Origin: Roridomyces roridus
Taxonomy: Eukaryota; Basidiomycota; Agaricomycetes; Agaricales; Mycenaceae
Direction of reading: 5' to 3'
DNA: 64,000 nucleotides
NCBI GenBank assembly: GCA_029378245.1
Contig: JARKIF010000062.1
Coordinates: forward strand, 124,001 to 188,000
A model generated the notes under the pieces. It saw only the letters and a program-made list of their open reading frames with translations, was not told where the DNA came from and searched no databases. Positions 44,436 to 54,658 of this stretch are shown here, in pieces. Position 1 is the first letter of the stretch. Each line of letters opens with the position of its first letter. Position numbers and translations under genes: made by a program.

Positions 44436-44919
44436 AGAATCCCCCAAGAGGTAGCGGGAAGAGAAGGGAATGAATCATATGCATGACAAGGCATCCGAGT
44501 CGGAATCTGGCACTTATCTTGCTGCTACCTGCATCTTCTCCCGTGATCATCATTGCCAGTGCGCGAGGCTGTTGTTGTTGAGAATTGCAGTGAACATGAT
44601 GAGCGGAAAGTTGCTTGAGTCGCTGACTGGCGATATGTACAATCAGGACACTGTCTTTGCGCTGTGCAGGCCGCATGGAAGAATACAAGCGACAATCGAA
44701 ACTTTGCCACGGTCCACTTTGACGAGTCTGTTGACGAAACGCTGTGCACCAAGCTGAACCCAACGGGCTGTTCTGCTCTGCAGCGTGTCTGTCTTCGGGT
44801 CTGCATCTCACCGCCTGCTATTACTGGCCCAGCTCCGTTCGCGAACAGAATAAAAGCGTAGTAATGGAGACTCGGAGGCGCAATCGGTGCTTGGAAGGAG
44901 ATGGAAACAAAGAGGTCAG

Positions 44920-45130
44920 TCCAATCATTCGGCGGAGCCTGCCGAGCCCCGATGATGAAGACTGTGGCGCTCAGGCTTTCGTTGCCATCCGGAGTCGGTG
45001 TAACTTGAATCCCGGTAAACGCGTGGATCTCGCGAGGACAAAACCCGGATAGGCCAGAATATAAATCCAAGGCACGAAAAACAGGAGAACCGTGGAAGAC
45101 GGTAGTGGACGGCGTGTCGCCTATGTATGC
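44920..45130 (-). pseudogene. Relic of a third paralogue of the membrane protein family
   Basis: The minus strand has EIHAFTGIQVT and DGNESLSATVFIIGA, aligning with gene B's EIDAFTGIPLVS and NKSQSATILLNPGA in the cytosolic tail. Just upstream, GCGACACGCCGTCCACTACC resembles the start of gene A's stalk exon. No ectodomain follows. It marks the edge of an old tandem array. Confidence 0.5.
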
Positions 45131-46169
45131 ATTTATCGTTTTGCGAGTAATTATAAGGAAATGCTTGTGGCTCCCCGAAGATCATCTTGAATTTGACTCG
45201 GAGAGAAGAGACTCCGAGAGAGCAAGTAGACCTCCTCAAGACAGTGACAACAATCGAATGACGCCCTCGGAGGTGATTTCGGCGCAGTTCGTTGTCTCGT
45301 TCATTGAGAATATCGAGCAAGGCGACGCCACCAGTTGAAGATCATTTGATGCTATCCTGCGGTAACAAATGAAGCAAGAAACCTTTCCGAGTCGGATCGG
45401 ATGAGGTTGAAACTTGAAAGTTGATGATGGTTCGAGTCAGAAAGAGTTTGATCAGTGATGCATCACCTTGGCCGACGCTTTGCCGCAAGCCCTTCCTTCC
45501 CTCCATGTTGCACCTCCCGTCCTTCAGCAAAACATCCGAGTCCCGTCAAACGACAAATGGCTGATCCACTTCATTTAGTTTCTTTTCAATGCAACGACCC
45601 TCGTGGCATTCGACAACAAGTTCAACCAATGGCACTCATGACAGCACATGCGCGCTGTTGGGATGGTGACTACTCGAGATGCTTCAGAATCACTTGGATT
45701 GCCCGAGTATACTGGACCATCGCATAGGCGACGCCTCATCCACTTGCAGCGATCCCGGTGAATTTCTCTTTCAATTCCCTTGAAAATCTCTGGACGTTTC
45801 CTCGACGCCCATGGCTCTCGCGGACTTCTCACGTATGTCTCACACATCATGCACATGATGCGACGCAGATCTGTCATGAGGTGAGAGCGGTGCTTGAGTT
45901 TGGACGTACTTTCTTCCTTCAACGTCGACGGTATTCTTGAACGCTATAGCACCGGCCCTTCACGTCGATGGGGCCCCCAGGTCCGAGATGCTTCCCCTCG
46001 TTTCGCAAATGGAGCTGATTCGAGTCTTACTCTAGGTGGTCGAACCTGGCTCACACTCACTTTCATTTTTTGTCACATTCATTTATTGCGTGAGTTGATG
46101 CCCTCCGTTTCTTGGTGTGTAGTACACTGACCTTGAAAGAAAGTTGTTCAAGCATGCCATCCGACCCAC
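45131..46169. other. Intergenic, about 1 kb
   Basis: No supported gene. The last part (46010-46169) must contain the promoter or a leader exon of the downstream membrane protein: a hydrophobic frame around 46040-46100 (TWLTLTFIFCHI) could be part of a signal peptide exon, but no clean splice was found. Confidence 0.35.
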
Positions 46170-48218
46170 GTGAAACACAATGCAATCGCTGCTGGACGGA
46201 GGGATCTTTCGGGCAGCGCGCTAGCCTCTGCGTCGTGGATTTGGACGTCCGCTCCCACCCAAGGAAACGTCGCGTTTCTCCGGACCTTCGACAGTGCCGC
46301 AGGAAAAACCGCTTCTTCCGCCCAGATTACAATGACCGTCGTGAATCAATTTACACTTTGGGTCAATGGGCAGCCGATTGGAGCCTCTGGTCAAGGCCCG
46401 GATGACTGGCAATCAGCACTCGTCTTCAGTGCTGCTCTGAACTCCTCGACAAACACATTCGCGGTATTGGCCGTCAACAACGCAAATGCTGGCTCACCGT
46501 CGCCCGGGCTCTTGGCTTCTATCCAAGTGACCTACAGCGACGGCTCAGCGGACGTTGTCTCCTCCGATTCCAACTGGATGGTCTCCCCCGCCATTCCCTC
46601 CGACTTCCCGGCTGCAGCGAATGCCGCATCCTTCGTACGAGCCACTGCTGCTACTTCTGGGCCGTGGGGCAGTATTTCGATTGCGGCCGCGGAGCCCAAC
46701 GTGCCCAGTCTTTCCTCCAGTAACTGGATCTGGTCGACGTCGGCCGCCATCACGGACGCTCCAGTCGGAACCGTGGGCTTCCGCAAAACGGTTGCGACGC
46801 CCAGTGGGAAAACTGCCAAGACTGCCATAATCGCCGTCACCGTGGACAACGGCTTCAATCTTTACGTTAATAAAGCCTATGTGGGATCGTCCCCTGGCGT
46901 TCCAAAGATCCCAGACTTTGGCCGGGCTCAGATATTCACTGTTGGGCTCAATCCCGACTCGAATACCTTCACGATTTTCGGGGAGAATATCCCTTCTCCC
47001 CCAGCGACGGATGCCGGCCCTGCAGGTGTCATAGCAGCGATTAATATCGTGTACTCGGATGGAAGCAGCGACGCCGTGACCACCGACGCGACTTGGCTCA
47101 ACGGAGCTTTCACGACTGTCCCTGCGTTCATTTCCACCGCCGACTCGGCGCTGTCGCCCAGCTTTGCACTCGGGCTCATGGGTGTATCACCGTGGGGTCA
47201 GTTGAAGGGCTTTTCGAATGCGCTTGCAGCGGCGAATGTTCCATCTGGTCCCTTTGCAAGTGGAACCTTGCCGCAGAGTACTTCGAGCGGTGGGAAGAGT
47301 ACAAGTGGCTCTCCAAGCACCTCTGCGAGTGCCACGTCCGCATCTGGCGTCTCCACGCCGGGACCGAGTTATATATCCTCTAACCCAGGTGCTTTGGATA
47401 CTGGAACTTCGAGTCCCGATGCAACTGCATCTCCCAGCCCTAGCTCCAGCGCTACTCCCACCCCTTCCTCCAACGTCTCCATCGGTCTCATCGTCGGCGC
47501 GGTCATCGGTGCCCTCACCATAATCGTTCTCGTCGCGCTATTCTTATGGCGCCGGAAACACAAATCCGCACGACTGCACGCAGAAGCCTTGAGTAGCCAG
47601 ATGTATCTTGGGGAAGAGCCTCACCTTGCGGAAACCCCTTCCACTGCAACCTCGCGGCGTACGTCGATGGCGAGTCTACGGCGTGCGGAGCTGCCATCGC
47701 TACAGCCACCGCAGGCGGTCATTTATGGGTATCCGCGGTCGCCCGCGATGGCTAAAGGTTTTCCGACACCACCAGTCACGGCTCAAGCCGGCCCTTCCTA
47801 TTCATATCCCTATTCTCCTCAACACTCTCACCAAGCTGGGATGTCTCAGCTGCCCCACAACGCTGGGATGTCTCACTTGTCCTATAACCAAGCTACCAGG
47901 ATGTCTGAGATGTCTTATACCCCACGTCGAGAACCGCTCGTAGTACACAACCACTCGGACGACGCATCGATATCCGACCGCGATCCACCAGCCGTGCCCT
48001 CAAAGCTGGATCGCGAAAACTTGATTTGGCAGAGGAACGTGGCGGGCCCCTCCAGCAGTGCCCATATGTCCGTCCACTACGCTTCGACGGTAAGCGGGTC
48101 ACAGAGCGATGGTGGAAGTTCCAGACCTTCCTCCGCTGCGTATGGTGGCCTTGAAGTGTCCTCGCCCGGTCCTGACGGGGAACTTCCCCCGCCCAGTTAC
48201 AATGCCCACTGGTTATGA
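46170..48218 (+). CDS. Sensor-like single-pass membrane protein with duplicated beta-sandwich ectodomain
   Basis: 682 residues, intronless in the part seen. Two tandem ectodomain repeats, each built as W-I-W..FRKT..KT..I.VTV.N.F.L.VNG: first ASWIWTSAPTQGNVAFLRTF with NQFTLWVNGQPIG, second SNWIWSTSAAITDAPVGTVG with DNGFNLYVNKAYVG. Both carry ..YSDGS(A/S)D(V/A)V..D..W near their ends, as in the Gal-binding-like (PA14/rhamnosidase N-terminal) sandwich folds. A Ser/Thr/Pro stalk (about residues 370-435), a membrane helix IGLIVGAVIGALTIIVLVAL and RRKHK stop-transfer follow, then a 210-residue cytosolic tail with MSQLPHNAGMSHL repeats and PPAVP. No signal peptide at the first ATG. A wall-sensor-like role is inference. 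Confidence 0.75.
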   Translation: MKHNAIAAGRRDLSGSALASASWIWTSAPTQGNVAFLRTFDSAAGKTASSAQITMTVVNQFTLWVNGQPIGASGQGPDDWQSALVFSAALNSSTNTFAVLAVNNANAGSPSPGLLASIQVTYSDGSADVVSSDSNWMVSPAIPSDFPAAANAASFVRATAATSGPWGSISIAAAEPNVPSLSSSNWIWSTSAAITDAPVGTVGFRKTVATPSGKTAKTAIIAVTVDNGFNLYVNKAYVGSSPGVPKIPDFGRAQIFTVGLNPDSNTFTIFGENIPSPPATDAGPAGVIAAINIVYSDGSSDAVTTDATWLNGAFTTVPAFISTADSALSPSFALGLMGVSPWGQLKGFSNALAAANVPSGPFASGTLPQSTSSGGKSTSGSPSTSASATSASGVSTPGPSYISSNPGALDTGTSSPDATASPSPSSSATPTPSSNVSIGLIVGAVIGALTIIVLVALFLWRRKHKSARLHAEALSSQMYLGEEPHLAETPSTATSRRTSMASLRRAELPSLQPPQAVIYGYPRSPAMAKGFPTPPVTAQAGPSYSYPYSPQHSHQAGMSQLPHNAGMSHLSYNQATRMSEMSYTPRREPLVVHNHSDDASISDRDPPAVPSKLDRENLIWQRNVAGPSSSAHMSVHYASTVSGSQSDGGSSRPSSAAYGGLEVSSPGPDGELPPPSYNAHWL

Positions 48219-48932
48219 TCAACGATTTCGATGATTTTTTGGCTTTCGTGCGCTGTCCTTACTTGTACTTTTCGGTCTCTGTATACCTGACGCCTCAAAA
48301 TATATATTATAATGGGATGCGCTTGTTCCATTCGCAAGTTGTGGTCTTTGCGTCGATGACAGGAGGCGTTAAGTTCCCGCTCAGTTTCTTCTTGGCTTTG
48401 ATATCCTCCGAGTCAATTTAGGACCTCCGTCCGAGGATCACCCTCAAGAATACAAAATCGTTGCAACGATGTCCCGGGGAAGGATTGTGAGCGACTGTTG
48501 TGCGGTGCTCCCGCAGCGCCGCTGAATGCCATCAGCGGCCGCAAGAAAATCCATCAACATCATTCAGCTCTTTGATAAGATCGGCGAAGTTGGACTAGTT
48601 GTGGCCGAAAAGGGCGCGCTCTGTCGCTCAGTTTATCTGAGTAGCATCTCATATCAACTGTGGCGTCGTCAACGCGCCGAAGCAACCGCGACTGTGCCTG
48701 GACTTGCTGCCATCTTTCTGCGATGCTAACTGGTTTGTTGGATTGTACTCGGTGATGATTCAATGTGCCCCATCCGAACACCGCGGATTGCGCTGGATTT
48801 GAAAGCTCCGTGTTACCTATCGTGATTGGTACTCATTTTTTTTGGGAGCATCCAGCGTCAATCATTCATTCAAGAGAGTTAATCTGAATCCTTTAACATG
48901 GTGGCACCGGTATCTCCTTGCTCTACCCCTTC
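48219..48932. other. Intergenic, about 0.7 kb
   Basis: 3' UTR of the membrane protein and promoter of the 7TM gene. The frame at 48526-48729 shows no signal. Nothing else seen. Confidence 0.35.
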
Positions 48933-50259
48933 ATGTACCTCCCCGGCACCACAATTTTCGTGACGCAGACCTTTGTCGAGAGCAGCCTCTATGGGATCTA
49001 TCTGGTTATCTTCATGACGCTCCTGTACCTCAGAGGCAGGAATTGTCGCCACAGTCGGGGCAGGGTCAGCGCTCCGAAACCCGCGGTCTCATGGGTACTA
49101 CTGGCTCTTATCGCACAAAATCTGACAATAACGGCGGTCTGTCCTTTCACCAACGAATAAATGTATTTTTTTGTTCAAATATTTCGCTGCAGCACTGGAT
49201 TCTGACGATGTGGGTCGGCTACCATACGCTCATTGTCCTGGGCGGAGGACAGGCAGGTGAAGACTACTACAGCAACCCTTCAGCGCCCCCGTTGTTTGCC
49301 CAGCTGTCCATGTACACCGTCGGCAGTATTATCGCCGATTTGCTTGTGGTGCGTTGGTGCGGTTTTCTTCCATCTCCTGCTCTCATTCATTGTAGATTCA
49401 CCGATTGTATGTGATTTACTCGCGGAGGTGGATATATGCGGTTTTCCCTGCGGCTCTTTTGCTGGGTCAACTCGGTGCGTGCACCCGTTCTCAAAAAGAG
49501 AGCTTGGATTTAAAAATACACAGTCTCCGGGACGGGCAGTCTCGTCGTGCTGGGAGTACTACATAAAGAGGGCGTGTCACTGCTCGAAGTCGATACTAGG
49601 TCGAGAGCATGGGTGACCACTTCTCTGGTTTTTTCAATTGTGTGCGTCATTTTTGTTTTCCTGCAACGACCCCGCTGAGACTCGAGGTTGCAGAATCAGC
49701 GTCTATAGCTCAGGTATGAGTCTATTTTATCGCTCGTCCTCGTTTTTTCTGACTCGATGATAATAGGCATGATTGCCTGGAAAATACTGCGGATGCACAG
49801 GGTATTGGCAGCAACCAATACTATCACCACTGGTGGAACGTCGTTAATGGTACTTTTTCTCAGTTCCTGGCATGATCACAGTCCTCACGCCTACTCTCGT
49901 AGTCTTTTCTCGCAATCATAGTCGAGAGCGCAGGCATCCAAACCGCAACCGCACTTGTCTTCATCTTCACCTTCATCTTCTCGGACCTGGGCCAAGTCAT
50001 GATCCTCGAGATCGCGCCCGTCATTGTGGGCATCTCAACCGTCCTCATCCACGTACGCGTCACGCTGGGCTGGGCGCACGAACCCGACAGGGAACTGCAC
50101 AATTCGCAGTCATTCAATAGTACCTCGGGGCGCGATGGGAGTGCGACGCTTACACGCATTAGCTTCGCGGCTGGACGTTCAAGTATGGGCAACCGGACCC
50201 AACTAAGTACGTTTGGTATACATGACGAGGAGATGGCTCTGGAGGAGCACAAGCCTTGA
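48933..50259 (+). CDS. Seven-TM-like integral membrane protein (basidiomycete family)
   Basis: Hydrophobic helices over about seven exons: TFVESSLYGIYLVIFMTLLY, VSWVLLALIAQNLTITA, then HWILTMWVGYHTLIVLGGG after intron 1 (acceptor CTGCAG near 49193), APPLFAQLSMYTVGSIIADL, HRLYVIYSRRWIYAVFPAAL, GSLVVLGVLHKEGVSLLEV, AWVTTSLVFSIV, AGIQTATALVFIFTFIFSDL and VMILEIAPVIVGISTVLIHV. The C-terminal tail is hydrophilic (SMGNRTQLSTFGIHDEEMAL). Topology resembles the many orphan 7TM proteins of agaricomycetes; whether it couples to G proteins is unknown. The ATG at 48933 (MYLPGTTIF) is the most likely start. Confidence 0.72.
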
Positions 50260-50645
50260 TCCAGGCTCTACCTTATTTTTATGATTCATTTTATTCGAGC
50301 CAACCCCGGATTTGCATGATTTTGATTTGCTATAGCTTGGCCTTGGGCCGATTAATTTGTACGATAGTACACACACCTCTGTACTGTAAGTGCCGTACAT
50401 GTATACCATAGCCTTGAAAGTCAGCAACAACAGAAATTGGATATCAGATTGCGTTTGCCTCGAGGAACAAACTGCGATACCAGCTCGATGACGTTAGAGA
50501 AGGTCCCGAGACCCGACCCTGCTTGGCTGCTAGCGGTGTTCCGAGCGCCCAGCGAGGATTCCAATCCATCAAGTACATAGATAGATTCCCGGAGACCCTG
50601 GGTGTCGTAAAAGGCGTGTCGTCTGAGAAAGGATTGAAGGGTGCA

Positions 50646-50698
50646 AGAGGCGTCGACGATCCAGATCTGTACCGCCATCAACGACACGTGCTGATGAG
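50646..50698 (+). repeat. Inverted repeat, left arm
   Basis: Imperfect inverse of 50894-50945; core CAGATCTGTACCGCC pairs with GGCGGTACAGATCTG. Spacer of about 195 nt. Confidence 0.7.
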
Positions 50699-50893
50699 GG
50701 GGGGCCAAAATATTTATATTTGTTCGTTGTTTGGTTCGACCTCTAGCGCAAGAGTCCCGAGTCCAGGAGGTATTTTGTGTGAGATAGTAGCCCTTGTACC
50801 ATGGCCAACTGCATGGAAAGCCTTTCTAGCTCGAAACAAGAGGGAAAGTTGCATTGGATTTTGCGCTGACCGGAGATATTTCCGTTTCGGGAC

Positions 50894-50945
50894 ATCCTCA
50901 CGTGTTGTTGACGGCGGTACAGATCTGCATCGTCGAGGCCTCTTG
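50894..50945 (-). repeat. Inverted repeat, right arm
   Basis: Reverse complement of the left arm with several mismatches; both arms encode an A-V-Q-I-x-I-V-[DE]-A-S peptide in opposite directions, so it is an inverted copy of a coding segment rather than a simple palindrome. Confidence 0.7.
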
Positions 50946-52753
50946 GAAGGGTGAGTCGAGTCTGAGCAGTATATGTTCGAAAAGCACGAAAAGCACGAAA
51001 CAGAATGCAGTCGTAAAATTAAGCGTGGACTCGAGTGAATCACCTAGATCGCCCAGAATCCATCTGCTAGAAATAGTAGCTGTGTTAATTATCATCTGGT
51101 AACGTCCCAAACGATATTTTGAACAGGTATTTGTTGTTGAATCGAGAGTGACGGTGGAAGGAAGCATGCATCGATGTTCCAGCACTTCCCTGACTAGTTC
51201 CGACTTGAGATTCTCTTGCAAGCGACGTCCTTGAAGTTTGCCAGTCGGACGGCCTGAGGTAGACTTGGATTTTGAACTTCCACCAAGCTTGCATCCCATG
51301 TTTCAGCTCTCATTTGCGCCGATCTCGGAGTGCCTGAAGGAAGTCGGCGACATTGGAATGCGATCGAACCAAACATATGCAAATACTTCACGTCCTGAGG
51401 ACCTTTTCGGGAATTTTTCATTCATTCATCATCATCTCTGATTGGTTCGGGTGGCGCGAGGAAGTCAGTAATCGAAATGAGTTGCAACGCAGGGAGGGTG
51501 CAAGCATCTCATTGCATTGCATTCGCACTGCTCTAATTGCTCTTTTCAAGGAGGACGATCCAAGGTATGTACTTACCGCCACAGTGGAGACGCAGAGAGT
51601 GACCCGCGGAAGCATTTCGCGCAGGCATGCCATTGCGTACCCCACAACACAGGCCACGCCGCGGCCAATTGTATCCGGACTAAGCGAGAGACAGCCACCT
51701 TTGGCCAGGCTAAAAATGCGTTTGCCACGCCGTGGTCGTCCGACTGAAAGTCCGACTGAAATGGAGGTGGCGGTTACTTGAACATCTCCGCTCGGAATGT
51801 TGGGGAGAACAAGAGGTAGCTGGGGGGATGGAATCAGTTGACGGAGACCTTGGCGACAGACTTGACATGACACTCCGTTCGAGTCTCCCTCGAACAATGG
51901 AAAGAGCTGCAGTACTTTGCGTCGAGCTAGGGCTATCTCCAGTCGAATGATTTACCTCTGGTCATATGGCCAAGGTGTGATAGATTAAGACTAGTGGCAA
52001 TGCACTGTGGGAATAGATACAGGGTGCAAGCATTGGCGACAGAGACACTCCGCCGATTCCCAGGAAGCGAACATCTTTGAATTCCGAAGCAAGAGGCAGC
52101 AGAGCGGCTACGCCACAATCACAGCTTATATACTGTGCAAGTTGGAAGACAAGAAGCTGATAGAGGTCTCCGACTCGGGCAGTGCCCAGGCAGGAACGAG
52201 ACTGGGCCAAAGCTGCCGGGTGACAGGGTCCGAGTGGAATCTTCTCAACGAGGGGTGGAGCTGTAAGACCCAAACGCGGTAATCAAATCCGTCTTGGAGC
52301 GGTCTAGTGCGGCTCTATTGAATCAGACGGCATCGGTGCTTCCATTGCTCACATGCACTACGAAGGACGGCAACACTTTGTAGCGAGACAATTGGGCAAG
52401 AGAAACAGGAGGGCGGACGGAGTGAAACAGAATGGAGCTCTGGTTCAGACACACAGCCGGGTCCCTGAACACGCGTGATGGGGTGATGAGACCTGAAATG
52501 GAACGAGTCACTTTACAGCTGAGAGACGCATGCAGCAGCAGCGGTGGAAGGTTGAAGAAGGGCAGAGAATAGATCCAGAAAGAGTACAATTGTGGTGATC
52601 TCCGTTCCAATTCAGAAATGGTGCAACTGTGGCGTTTTTGCTCCCTTATCGACGTGACAGTGTGACCTGCTCCATCAGACTCACATAATAAGTCAAAACA
52701 CTCCCCTTCTTCTCCTCACCACTCGAGACCGACCCTCCCCTCCCGCCAGAGCC

Positions 52754-53713
52754 ATGATGCTCGTTCAGAAACAACCGCACTTCTCCATGGCCCTCACCCA
52801 GTCCCCGTACATCCACTCCCACCGCAGGCATCCGTCGGCGCCCCCACAGGCAGCCGTCGTCCAGCCAACACGAACGCCGGGTCTCTTGACCTTGTCCAAG
52901 CCTCCAAGGGCTAGCAAGGGCTCACCGAAGCCGAGGAACGCACAAGCGGCGTCCAGAGCGACCCCAGAGCCCCCGGTTACTCCATTGAAGCCTGCAGCAG
53001 AGATACGGGGCCGACAGCAGGGCAAGAAGGTGCACCAGCAACAGCAGCGCAGCTCTTCCCATGCTGCCCCGTCCAGGCGTCGCCAGCCGTCGCCAGACCC
53101 ATTCAAGGCCGCACCAGCACCCAATAAGCGCCGCCAGTTGCCGATCCCCATCCCCAAATTACCCTCGCCCAACGACTCTTCTCTTTCTCGCTCGGACCCT
53201 GTCCTTTCGCACATGCCCCGCCGCAAACCGCAGCGTTCCGCGACGCTTGACGTATTCCCCATCTGCGACGACACTACGGAGGTTGGCACCCGTCCGTCTT
53301 CCCCCGAGCCCGAGCACAGCCACACACCCACAAACACTCCGACTCGCGCTCGCCCAACCCTCAATCTTGCAGAGCCCCACACGCCTCCGCGTCGCACTCG
53401 TGTGCCAGAGGCTCCCCGGACTGCACCTTTGTCGTCAGCCGGCGCTCCCTCTGCGTCCTTCCCCTTCCCCAGCACCAGCACCCCGTCCTCGAGTCCAAAG
53501 CGGCGTCCTGCCACTGCTGCCCAGCGTGCCAAGCACCTCAGCGAGGGTGGACCCCCAGTCCGTCTCCCCGAGGGCTACGACTTTGTCACGACCCCTCGTC
53601 GCAGCCGTAGCACCGAGCCTGTTGACGACAGCGGAATCCCCGACTACTTTGCTAGTTCCATGTTCCAGAACTCGCCTAGTCCGGAGGAATTGCCCCCGCC
53701 GCTCTTTGTCTGA
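52754..53713 (+). CDS. Pro-rich disordered protein with C-terminal PNRC/Edc1-like motif
   Basis: 319 residues, intronless, almost wholly disordered: Pro/Ser/Arg-rich with basic patches (SRRRQPSPDPFKAAP, KRRQLPIPIPKLP) and a conserved-looking block RRKPQRSATLDVFPICDD at about residues 152-170. The C-terminus is DYFASSMFQNSPSPEELPPP followed by LFV and the stop. This fits the PNRC-type short linear motif Y-x-[GA]-x-x-F-x(3)-P-x(3,4)-L-P-x-P, which in Edc1-like and PNRC2 proteins binds the Dcp1 EVH1 domain and activates mRNA decapping. The assignment rests on that motif alone. Long frames antisense and in +2 are compositional shadows. Confidence 0.68.
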   Translation: MMLVQKQPHFSMALTQSPYIHSHRRHPSAPPQAAVVQPTRTPGLLTLSKPPRASKGSPKPRNAQAASRATPEPPVTPLKPAAEIRGRQQGKKVHQQQQRSSSHAAPSRRRQPSPDPFKAAPAPNKRRQLPIPIPKLPSPNDSSLSRSDPVLSHMPRRKPQRSATLDVFPICDDTTEVGTRPSSPEPEHSHTPTNTPTRARPTLNLAEPHTPPRRTRVPEAPRTAPLSSAGAPSASFPFPSTSTPSSSPKRRPATAAQRAKHLSEGGPPVRLPEGYDFVTTPRRSRSTEPVDDSGIPDYFASSMFQNSPSPEELPPPLFV

Positions 53714-54658
53714 GTCCGTCTCACTTTTTCACTCCTATCTTTATTCTTATTTATCCTCAAGACTATCTTATCATTATTTCACGGTCGATATCGGCACACG
53801 GTCACACTCGTTTCGGACACCCGCGCTCTTTCTGTTCCCGCATGCATCTGGTTACATCACGCATATCGTTCTGTAACTGTTTTTTGGGTTCTTTTTTCTC
53901 TTTCTGTATCGGTTTAGTGTACCCGTAGAACGGTATGTCTCCTTTTTTCACTGGATGACCCTTTCTGACCCACTCCTTAGCCACCAAAATCCAGCAGCCT
54001 AAATCAACAAAGTCTGCACTGCGTAATTTATACTACACCCTATTACACCACTCGACTCTTATCTTGGTTCTCGCCTCCCCCACATCTACTGGCGCAGATT
54101 CAACCCCTCGATGTACTTTTACGCGGGCCCCGGTTGTTCATCCACTAGGTCTTCAAGCAGTGTCGCACCATGCCGCACAGACCGACAAAAGATGACCGCC
54201 GGCCCGTCCGATGACGACCGCACGACGCATGTGTATCATACAGCATATCCATTTCTCCGCATCGCATCGCACTGTCTCTTCCTCCCTTTTGTCCACAGAC
54301 CCACCCTTTTACCACATTCTTGGGTCGGAGGACGGCCCCACATACACCCACCATTCTCCCGGCTTCCACCAGCACCATTACCCCTTAGCATCCCGCACCC
54401 ACCCCACTCGATTATATTATTCTCGCCCACCACCATAGGGCTCGTATTCCTTTGTTCAATTCCTTCTTTAAATTTGTGTCTATTTGGTGCGTCCTCTGCC
54501 ATTGTTCTCTTTCCTTGCTGACATTGTCTTGTAGCTCCGCATTGTAAAAACAACACATACCCTTCTCATATAGACTGCCGCCAGTGCCCTGCGACCGGGT
54601 CGCCGACCGTGATGGGATTTCACGTTCGGCGTCGCGGCCATGTCATGGTTGCACGCAT
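53714..54658. other. Long 3' UTR / intergenic region
   Basis: About 0.95 kb, pyrimidine-rich at 53720-53900 and 54290-54440 on the plus strand. No gene signal. Confidence 0.35.

Larger units (their letters stand above)
50260..52753. other. Gene-poor region with imperfect inverted repeat
   Basis: About 2.5 kb with only short frames. A minus-strand frame at 50421-50708 reads plausibly (LMAVQIWIVDASCTLQSFLR, VLDGLESSLGARN) and a similar peptide, VLLTAVQICIVEASWKGES, is on the plus strand near 50900, forming an inverted repeat. A minus-strand frame at 51418-51897 has no recognised feature. It may be eroded gene copies. The last 80 nt before 52754 are pyrimidine-rich and probably the promoter of the Pro-rich gene. 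Confidence 0.35.

Noticed and set aside
51418..51897. 159-residue minus-strand frame in the gene-poor region
   Set aside because: No recognisable domain and Ser/Arg/Leu composition expected of random frames; could be eroded coding sequence but cannot be supported.
52765..53532. 255-residue minus-strand frame antisense to the Pro-rich gene
   Set aside because: Gly/Arg/Val composition is the complement of the Pro/Ser/Arg codons on the plus strand; no domain, and the plus-strand reading has a meaningful C-terminal motif.
53061..53876. 271-residue plus-strand frame overlapping the Pro-rich gene
   Set aside because: Out-of-frame shadow running into the 3' UTR; low-complexity Pro/Ser/Leu only.
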